64,000 nt of DNA from Gnetum montanum. Its lineage: Eukaryota > Streptophyta > Gnetopsida > Gnetales > Gnetaceae. Position numbers and translations under genes: made by a program. This document shows positions 55,972-64,000 of this stretch, in pieces. The stretch is from assembly GCA_015680685.1 (NCBI GenBank), contig MNCI01013584.1, forward strand, positions 756,771 through 820,770. Direction: 5' to 3'. The notes under the pieces are model-generated. The model was not told the DNA's origin and did no database searches. It saw only the letters and a list, made by a program, of their open reading frames with translations. Each line of letters starts with the position of its first letter. Positions within the stretch are counted from its first letter, which is position 1.

Positions 55972-56835
55972 TGTGACAAAAGAATTTTAGTTGGAATTTA
56001 CGATATCGTATCTATGATATTGTAGATATGGATACATCATCATAGATGTGATGTAGTGAGCCATGGTCATGCCTCTAAATACCAACCCACCATTGCATCA
56101 AAGTAACAAGTTTTTACCTACACTAAGTAAAATTCTTGTAGTTTGTTTTTATAAAGTTAGAGTTAGAGTGAATGTATGCAATGCGGTGAATTATAGTTGT
56201 ATAGAATATTTATTCAAGTGGATTATTCCTAAAAATAATTTAGAAATAATATTAAAGATTAAGATTATTCTTCATTATTATAGAATATCACTTAGCATAG
56301 ATTTATTTTCTAGAATGTTTACTTTCTTTAAGCTAGTTATATTTACTAAGTCATTTATTTTTTCCATGTTTATTTGTATGGCAGAATAAATACAACCGGT
56401 TTTTAGTGTAAAGTATAATTTTTTAATAACTAGGTAGTAACTTTGCTTGATTTGCTGAGTAGTAAAGTTACTTGGTAATCCCAATAATAGTTACATCAAC
56501 CAATGACATGTACAGAAAACCAGGAACAAATTCTTATCATTTATAGGATTGAGTAGATTTACATTTTCATTGTAGTTAGCATGATAATTTACAATTATTT
56601 TTACCATGTTCACACTTGGTGTTAAAAGCCACTCAACATCATTTTAACATATACATCACTAAGAGTTAAACCATACAATTTACACCTTGCTAACTTTAAG
56701 TGGGAAAACAATGATCACAAACTTCATATCAACTTACTAGTATACTTGAAGTTTCCATCAATAGATTATGATTTGGTCACACATGAATACTTATAACTTG
56801 AATGTTTAAGTGTTGAAATATCCAATGGCTGATCA
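55972..56835 (+). repeat. 5' LTR of element D (864 bp)
   Basis: It starts TGTGACAAAAG and ends GGCTGATCA, the same length as the LTR of A and alignable with it (TACGATAT in U3, AAAGTTACTTGGTAATCCCA, GGTTAAACCAT-like end). The TATA box is decayed (CCTCTAAATACC at about 56072-56083). U3 has GATATCGTATC and GATATTG words. It lies in F sequence; the expected target duplication is TGGGG (55967-55971). Confidence 0.8.
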
Positions 56836-56855
56836 TTGGTATTATTGCTAAGGAT
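56836..56855 (+). other. Primer-binding site of D (decayed)
   Basis: TTGGTATTATTGCTAAGGAT follows the LTR end and aligns with the sites of B and A; differences are mostly C-to-T and G-to-A. Confidence 0.7.
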
Positions 56856-56983
56856 GTATCAATGTTCACCACGTAGTTGATTTTACAAAGTTCATTGTAT
56901 TAAGCATCATAAAATATATCTCTCATACTTAGTATAAGTTTTAGAAACATACATATCTAAGAATAAAAAAAATTAATAATAAC

Positions 56984-58669
56984 ATGGCTTCTATAACTAA
57001 GGAAAATTCTCCACCTATTATTTATTTTAAAAAAAGTCATGATAGAGATTACAATGAAGAAGATTGAAGTGCATGGATGAAAACCATGATTTCATATGCT
57101 TATACTAATTCTTATTATCCTAATTTTACATTCATTTTTTACCAGGATGAACAACTCAAATGGAATGGCCTATAGGGTAACATTGTCTTGCCACCTAGAT
57201 ATTCAGCATAATCAATGCTTCAAGTAGCCCTTATGAGGATAAATATTGATCATGTGCAATAAGGATATTAAGTCCCTAAAAAAATTACTAAGCCATATTA
57301 GCCAATAGAGGCTCAAGTAAGAAGTGATGCCATCATGAAGGTAAGATATGAACATGGCAAAGGAAAGAAGGTACCACAAATAGTTGTTCTAGAAAAAAAA
57401 TGAAGGTGCTCTATTTCAAGTTTAGGAATTCTATCAGACTCATGGATCTCATTCTTAAAATCCAATCATTCACATTGAAGATTCTATCAAAATAAAACTA
57501 CATTAAGATCTTGTAGAAAGCCTTAGAAGAAGTAAGGAATCTAGAATTAGGAGGAATTTTAAGTGTTAAGACCTCTAATGAATTAAGAAGAGATGAATCA
57601 AGGAGTTACAGAAGGAGAACTAGATAGCACCATTCTCCAACTCATCCTCCTCTTCCTAATATTCATCAATAGATTTTGATAAGAAATAATGAAGACCAAG
57701 GGATCATGATGGGGAAAGAAGCAAAGATCATGAGAGAGATGCACATAGAAGAAGGAATCCTAAGGAATAGAAAGATAACCATGAAGAAATGGAAGAAATG
57801 ATCATATAATAAAGGAAAGAGTATCATGATCATTGAAGGGATCACCACTACAACAAAGCTTATGAATTCAAAGATTATGAATAACCCTTTTTAGCCACTT
57901 GCAAGATGCTTAAAAGTAGGGAGCTATATACATTCCTACAAGACATATAAGGCATAGTTACATCAAGGAACTTAACATGAATAATATTCCAAAATTTGAA
58001 AGTAGATATCACATAGATCCACAACATCATCTCCAAAACTCCCATGATGTCTACATCCTACAAAACATTGATAATGATTGGCAAAAATTAATTTGTTTTC
58101 CAATATACTCATAACGAAAGTAGAGAGTTGGTACATATCCTTAGAATTGGAATTAATTCAAAGATGGAGTGCTATGCTAGAAATTTTTAATAATAAATAT
58201 CAAAATTACTTAAGATTATCAAATTTGGGAAAATAGATCCAAGGATGGAAACAAAGAATACATGAATCCCTTGATGCAGCAATGGGTAACTACTATTCCT
58301 TATTACATAGATGTCCAGGCCATAAATGTTTTCAACAGGAATAACTATAACATATCATTGATGGAATAAGAAAAAAATAAGAGAACTTCTTGGGGTATTT
58401 TCCCAAGGTAGATTATCTAAGATGACCACTCATTAGATTCAAAAATTGATAAATCAAGTGGGGAAAGAGGAAGGAGAGGTAAGGAAAAGGGAATTAGCTA
58501 AAGAGCATAATAAAGATCTAGAAATCAAAAAAAGGGATGTAAGGATATGTGAGTTACAAGTGGAAGAAATATTAGAGGATAAAATCTAACAAAAGACTCT
58601 ACCTATTTAGAAATTAGTCAATGACATTATAACAAAGGTAGAAAAATGTGGGATTTCATGGATGAGAAG
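56984..58669 (+). pseudogene. gag: Gag of element D, decayed, cut by element E
   Basis: The start is ATGGCTTC at 56984, as in A. The core begins near 57965 (LNMNNIPKFESRYHIDPQHH). After a frame change it continues with SLDAAMGNYYSLLHRCPGHK and HIIDGIRKK, the same Pro-Gly/Ser-His and IIDG landmarks as in B and C. It ends in a Glu/Lys/Arg-rich segment, where the LTR of E interrupts it at 58670. Confidence 0.75.
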
Positions 58670-59517
58670 TGATGAGCAGAGAGGTACCCCTATTTTCAAC
58701 CATACGAATCACAAGCATTCACACTAGACCTTAAGTCTTTAAGTACACTAGTTTTAGAAAGTGAAATCTAATTGTTACAATCATTGTCTTCCTAGTTGCA
58801 CTTGTGAAATGCAAAAGTATGATTAAGTGCAACTGAGGCATCTAATTTTTATCATTCTTTATGTTTATGTTATTGGTGCTTAAAATAAAGGAATGAAGTA
58901 ATTTAATGACTAATTTAATCTAACTAACTCATTAATCTCTAACTAATCCTAACATAAGTATCTAGTCCCACTTTTCATACACATCCTAAACACATAGAAC
59001 ATTGTTGGGTTACCAAACAATAAGCATTGTTGGGATATTACCAAGTGTCATGCACATGCTTAAAGTGGTTGTACTTATGTGCTTAATTAATTACTATTTA
59101 ACTTACCTAACTTAACTTAGCTTAATTTAGCTTAATTACTTGGAAGCATTAAATAAATTTTCATAAAACATTAAATGCATAAATAAAATATTTAATCTAG
59201 CCAAGGTGCTACAAGGTTTATCAGAAAGATTGTCTTTATTATTACACACACTACCATGCTTAGGTATAATAATGCTCGAATAAAGATCTATACACTCAAT
59301 GACTCTTGCTGCAAGCACTTTCAAAAATATTCTAACTTTGAAGAAAATAAATTACAAGAGCTCTACTATGCTATGACAAAACCTATTTCAAAATTATTCA
59401 CCCAAGCACTATATTTATAGGTCTGGATACATTCCACGATATCAGATATTTGACATCACTTCCTGGCCCTCAATATCAGGGCTCTAATATCAAATCCAAT
59501 AAACATACACTTGATCA
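58670..59517 (-). repeat. 3' LTR of element E (848 bp)
   Basis: On the minus strand it starts TGATCAAGTGTATG and ends CTCTGCTCATCA, with the TATA box (CCTATAAATATAG) at 59419-59412 and GATATC-type words in U3 (59500-59430). The polypurine tract CATGGGGGTA lies directly upstream on the minus strand (59527-59518). Confidence 0.85.
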
Positions 59518-61640
59518 TACCCCCATGACTAAATGAAAACTTTGCCTCAAGTGAACAAAAGGAGGAATAAGTCCCTTACAAAATATTGGGAAGGTATGGG
59601 ATTATCAACTGACATGCAAACTAACTCAAATGAAATAGATAGATTCTAAGTGCCCAAGTATATGGATTTATAATCTTTTACAAAATTGGATGTTCATGAA
59701 AATAGAATTGAACACCTTGGCCAAAACTAACATCCAACTCCTTTGGCAGCTAAAAAGTGAGGGAGAAGATTCAATGATTATGAAGGGTCCTCATTGCATG
59801 GTGGTGCTGCTTATTCTTTGGTGAAGATAGTCTTGCTTTCAATCCATGGTTCTCACTGCAATCACAAAAAAATCATGGATTAGTGTGAAATGTGTCACAT
59901 ATAGCTTTAGGTACCTTGTCTCATTGATAGTTACACTTGGCTAGGTTGTGATTATGGTGGATTGATTCCTTTAATAGTGTTAACAATAAGACTAAAAAAT
60001 GGGATGAAATGGATAAGCAATCCATTAATAAAAAATAATTTTAAAATATTTTTTAAAAAAATCAAAATGCAATGAAATACTTGAAGAGGGCTAAGGAATG
60101 CACACACACAAAAAAAAAAAAAGAGAATTTCATTAAACAATGTTGTGAAGATGCACACAATTGGATGTCATTGATGGGACACACAAAAGGATTTGATTGT
60201 GAGAATTTTAAAGATAAAGAACTTAATAAACCCAACCAAAAGGTATGTAAGTGGATCCTCCCCAAAGTAAGTAGATGCCCTTTGTTGCCATTGCATATCC
60301 TCAAACCAGGGATTTTGTGGACCCTATGGATGATTAATGGTTATGGAAAGTTAAGTATGAAAACCTAGAAGAAACTACCTAAGAATTTCAACACATCAAA
60401 CCAAGACATAAAACAAGAACATAAACATTGATAGTGAGGTGAGTCAAGCAAAGAATAAATGGATGAAAGAGAAAGTGGAATGGAGTTCCTAATTAAGGTC
60501 ACATAAATTCCCTTATGAATTTTGTGGTTAAGTGACTTGATAACATCCATCCTTAGTCTAGACCAACCAACCACATTTAGTGACTTCACATCGACACTCT
60601 AAGATTGGTTCACCCCATTGAGACACAGGAGTGCTACCACAAAACAACCACCATTTCTTATTGTATGAAGAAAAGAGAAGTAGAAAGTGAGAAAGGACCT
60701 TAGTTAGAGGGGACCTTTTGGCATGGGTAACATGTCTTTCTAGTCCCATAACTAGTGCTTGTATCTATTTTATTTTTTTAAGGGGTATGCTTTGAATTCC
60801 CATCATTTTTTTGAAATGGGAACCACAACATGCAAAGACTTATTCAACTTCTTGTTATTGGTCAACATGCAATGATAAGAAATCCTTGAAAACACACATG
60901 AATCCAAGTAAGTAGAAAGACACAAATTGTATAGAGTCCCCTTGAAGTCACATCCTATTCACATCTTTGAATCCTTTCCAAGTCTAGAAACTACCAAGGA
61001 CACAAGTTCACTAAAGTTTTATTAACGAAAAAGGAATCTCATATTTCAAAAATAAAGAAAACCATAGAGTTTGTGGATGGGTGGATTTCATGGACCCACT
61101 ACTTGTTTCATGAAAAGGAAACCATGTCCTAGTTAACAATAACAAAATTCAAAGCTAGAATATAGACACCAACAATCAAATAACTAGATATTACATGCCC
61201 ACATCAAACAAGCCACACTGTACTTAGTTGGTAATAAGGCATATTATTATTAAAACATAATAAGAAAATTAAATGTACTAATGATTTTGTAAAAAATTAG
61301 AAAAAATTAATAATATAAAAACAAAAAGGTGTAAGATAAAGAAGACATAAAACAAAAATTTGTAAGAATAACAATGTGTAAAACAAAAGTGTGTAAAACA
61401 AAAAGATGAAAAACTAAGGAGCTACTTATATAGTTAGCATAGATAGCCTTCTCCTCTACAACTAAGTTGAAAGGAGAAGATTCAAAAAAGTAAGCATGGT
61501 TGTCCATCCTGATGAGTTGTTTGTTGCATTGCCTTACTTAGGCTTGTGGAAAGGTTTGACTTGTCATGTGTTGACCAGCTACTTTTTGTTTAGGTTTTTA
61601 GGTTTGTAGATTAACATGGTACTAGAAGAAAAAGTTTCAA
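59518..61640 (-). other. Post-pol noncoding region of E
   Basis: It contains, in sense order, a pyrimidine-rich tract (minus strand of 61420-61250), segments shared with C (60810-60675 against 24310-24170), the purine core TTTGGGGAGGATCCACTTAC (60270-60250) and a deletion that removes the promoter-like module and most of the 3' ORF. A poly-A-like run at 60108-60122 lies on the plus strand. No gene is recognised; the short ORFs are fortuitous. Confidence 0.55.
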
Positions 61641-62570
61641 AAATGATGTAAGGCCCTTCCCACAACATTTGGAACTTAGTTTGTTAAAGTACATGTGTGG
61701 TGTTCTAGTAGAGGACCTTATCTCCTAGTTGAAATTTGACTTTCCTAATTATAAGATCATGGATTTTTTTTTATTGAATGCCTTGTGCAACTAGTTAGAT
61801 GATAGGCCTATCAATTAATTTCTTTATTTTTGTGCTAGAATTAAGTCAAGGTCAAGGTCATAGGCTATTGAATGTGTACAGAGCTTGGATTGAATAGTAA
61901 GAGTTGGCAATTTTCCATACACAAGCTCATAGGGAGAGTAGCCTATAGGAAGATTCTAGGTGGAGTAGTAGGCCTAGAGGGAATCATTGAGTTTTGTTCT
62001 CTAGTCTCTCCTATATTTACTAACTATTCCTATTAAGATCTTAGTGATTTTCATATTTGTAACCTTAGCTTGACCATTGGCTTGGGGATGACAAGGTGTT
62101 GTTAATTTATGGTCAACCCCCAAGTACTGCATACGCTTCCAAAAGGTAGTAGCTATAAAGTGGGTTTCATTATTAGAAATTAATGTATGTGGCACATCAA
62201 ACCTATTTACAACATTATGTTGTACAAACCAAAAAATAGTAGAAGATATACAGTCAATGATGGTTGCTACTTCTGCCCATTTCATACAATAGTCAACAGT
62301 GACTATGATATACACATTTCCATTTAACATGAGCATGATGGGACCCATGAAGTCAATGCCCCACATGTTAAAGGATTCTAGTGGTTAGATCCATTGTTAA
62401 GGTCCCTCCATTTAAGTAGTCATTCCACCATCTCGTTGGCAGCATTTACAAAAGTGGACAAATTGATGAGCATCCCTAAAAAGTGTTGGCCAATAATACC
62501 CTGCCATTAGGATTTAATGGCTATGAATCTCTTAGCATAGTGGCCCCCATAAGGACCCTCATGAGTTTCT
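61640..62570 (-). pseudogene. pol: Integrase of element E, decayed
   Basis: The zinc-binding end shows ETHEGPYGGHYAKRFIAI near 62550. The core is open at 62366-62001: GIDFMGPIMLM (first Asp), then SNNETHF, where the second catalytic Asp is Asn, and QANGQAKVTN, where the Glu is Lys. The C-terminal domain reads YSPYELVYGKLPTL, LGDKVLY and LWEGPYIIFETF. Two of three catalytic residues are lost. Confidence 0.85.
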
Positions 62571-62879
62571 TGGGAAATGTAGAGTTGATTAGCATCAGAA
62601 ACACACCAATGAACTAGTCCATTGATGTACACCTTATAGATGTGTTCATTGATCTCCATGAAGCATTTCACCTAGTGAAGAAATTATTGTTTCTTCCAAT
62701 GGTCCACTCTTATGGCATTTATTGAGTAAAAATATAGGTTAGAATACCATCATATCATTTAAGCTCAGTGGGAAATTTTTTAGTTATGACCCCAAAAAGA
62801 GAACTTGATTAAGAAATTGATTAGATAGTGGGCTTTTCTTCTCTTTGTTGTCCCATAGCAACTGAGACAAGTGGTCAGA

Positions 62880-63310
62880 GATCACATTCTTAGTTCCCTT
62901 TCAATCTACCAACGTAAAATCAAATTCCTATAAGATCACTAGCCACCATATGATATGGGGGCTTACCATTGGCTTGTTCATCAGGAAGCAAATTGTACTA
63001 TGGTCTATGTGCACAAAAAATTTGTATCCAAGCACATAGTTCCTAAATTTCTATAACGCAAACACCATTTCCATCAATTCTTTTTCTATGATGATGTAGT
63101 TTAGCTATGCATCCACAATGCTTTGACTTGCATAGTGGATCTAATATGGATGTTTTTTGCCATCCAACTACATAAGCACAACCCCCAAGGTATAATTTGA
63201 TGCATTCATCATGATGTGAAATGGCATGAACCAATCAAATGCTTGTAGAATTAAAGTTTCTACAAGTTTCTCCTTTAGTTGTTGGAATGCATTTTCACAT
63301 TCTTTGGTTC
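62880..63310 (-). pseudogene. pol: RNase H of element E, decayed
   Basis: On the minus strand FHIMMNASNYTLGVVLM (first Asp is Asn), LNYIIIEKELMEMVFAL (Glu) and FFVHIDHSTICFLMNKPMVS (third Asp kept) are visible. Stops interrupt it at Gln and Trp positions. Confidence 0.8.
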
Positions 63311-64000
63311 AAATAAATGGAGCATATTTCTTTGTTAGCTCGACCAATAGTTTTGCAATGTTAGAGAAATTCTCTATAAATCAATGGTAGTAGCTAGTGT
63401 GTTCAAGGAATGACCAAATATTTTTTACAATTTTTGGTTGATGAGTAATTTTTTGGTTGATCCTAATTTTTTTAGGGTCAACCTCAATTCATACTTGTAA
63501 GATTCTATGCCTAATACAATGCCTTCTTGGACCATCATATGGATCTTCTACCAATTGAGTTGAAGATTGATCTCCACACATCTTTTGAGTACTTGCTCAA
63601 GGCATTCCAAGGCTTGTTCAAATGTAGCATCATAAGTGGAGAAGTCAACCATAAAGACTTCCACTCAGCTATTCATTTTCTACTGAAGGATGCTTAAGAT
63701 TAAAATTTGAAAAGTGGAAGAAGCATTACAAAGACCAAAAGACATTTTGTAATATGCAAAAGTCCCCCAAGGACTCATGAATGTTGTTTTGGCCAAGCCT
63801 TTTAGTGCAATATAGATTTGGTTATAGCCACTATAACCATACAAAGAACTGTAATAGCAATGCCCATATATAGTGTCCAACACCTGATCCACAAATGACA
63901 ATGAAAAGTGATCTTTGAATGTTGCCATATTCAATAGCCAAAAATCAATGTAGACTTACCACTTGCCATATTTCTTTGGCATAATCCTGAGTGGGCTAAC
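63310..64000 (-). pseudogene. pol: Reverse transcriptase of element E, partial, decayed
   Basis: Open at 63934-63680: FKDHFSLSFVDQVLDTI, GYSGYNQIYIALKG, TTFMSPWGTFAYYKMSFGLC. The catalytic motif near 63640 reads FMVDFST, so the first Asp of the DD pair is Val. The N-terminal part lies beyond the window. Confidence 0.85.

Larger units (their letters stand above)
58670..64000 (-). mobile_element. Athila-like element E, 3' part, running off the window
   Basis: The 3' LTR, a polypurine tract, the post-pol block, integrase, RNase H and RT appear in the expected minus-strand order. It is inserted in Gag of D; the left flank AGAAG (58665-58669) should recur at the far end. It lacks the 3' ORF: sequence near the LTR (59.5-59.97 kb) resembles the end of that ORF region, then passes directly to the conserved noncoding block. 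Confidence 0.85.

Noticed and set aside
1-64000. Host protein genes, tRNA or rRNA genes
   Set aside because: No intact host-like coding sequence, A/B-box tRNA structure or rRNA segment was noticed on either strand. All recognisable proteins belong to retroelements, except the unknown spliced ORF at 9.9-13.3 kb.

Overview
The window is a piece of a large plant nuclear genome made almost entirely of old, nested, decayed Ty3/gypsy LTR retrotransposons. I see no intact host gene, rRNA, tRNA or CRISPR array. The AT-rich base composition, tRNA-Asp-type primer sites, Tat- and Athila-like proteins, very deep nesting and heavy stop-codon decay fit a giant-genome seed plant, perhaps a gymnosperm; the species cannot be fixed from the sequence. 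A short run of Ns near 18.15-18.19 kb marks a draft assembly.

Layout. (1) 0-20.2 kb is a rearranged Tat-lineage element ('T', minus strand). It has a 5' LTR at about 17.8-20.2 kb, gag at 15.0-17.6, protease at 14.0-14.6 and reverse transcriptase (RT) at 2.7-3.8. Its RNase H plus second, archaeal-type RNase H lie on the opposite strand at 0.7-1.75 kb. Between protease and RT sits a 10-kb block holding a spliced, intron-bearing ORF antisense to T (10.3-13.3 kb) and a tandem array of units of about 185 bp carrying inverted-repeat hairpins (4.5-8.25 kb). A second hairpin array, with a period of about 200 bp, flanks the inverted RNase H. (2) 20.3-52.07 kb is a three-level nest of Athila-like elements. 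Element C (minus) runs from a 5' LTR at 51205-52075 to a 3' end truncated near 20.3 kb. Element A (plus, 25100-45731, perfect 5-bp target-site duplication CATAG) is inserted in the integrase C-terminus of C. Element B (minus, 36430-45565, TSD CCATA/TCATA) is inserted in the 3' LTR of A. (3) 52.1-55.97 kb is a chromovirus-like element F (plus; LTR, tRNA-Met-type primer site, gag, protease). Athila-like D (plus, LTR 55972-56835, then gag) follows it at 55972, probably as an insertion. Athila-like E (minus, 3' LTR 58670-59517, then 3' noncoding region, integrase, RNase H and RT up to the window edge) is inserted in the gag of D.

How the parts work together. A, B and C share one architecture: LTR, primer site, gag, protease, RT/RNase H, integrase, a pyrimidine-rich tract, a conserved noncoding block, a promoter-like module (short palindromic motif array plus TATA-like box), a long 3' ORF of unknown function with a coiled-coil C-terminal half, a polypurine tract and the LTR. 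Each copy lacks a different part: A lacks the gag-protease junction, B lacks pol, C lacks the integrase core and E lacks the 3' ORF.

The most interesting signal is that the motif array ahead of the 3' ORF resembles the motif array in the LTR U3 of the same element. Both are GATATC/CCAATATT-type in A and B, and both are GCATCGATG/ATCAATG-type in C. This suggests a second, co-evolving internal promoter for the 3' ORF. The other notable systems are the antisense intron-containing ORF in the Tat block and the hairpin arrays whose stems change in a compensatory way. All identities were judged by eye; no alignment or search was run.
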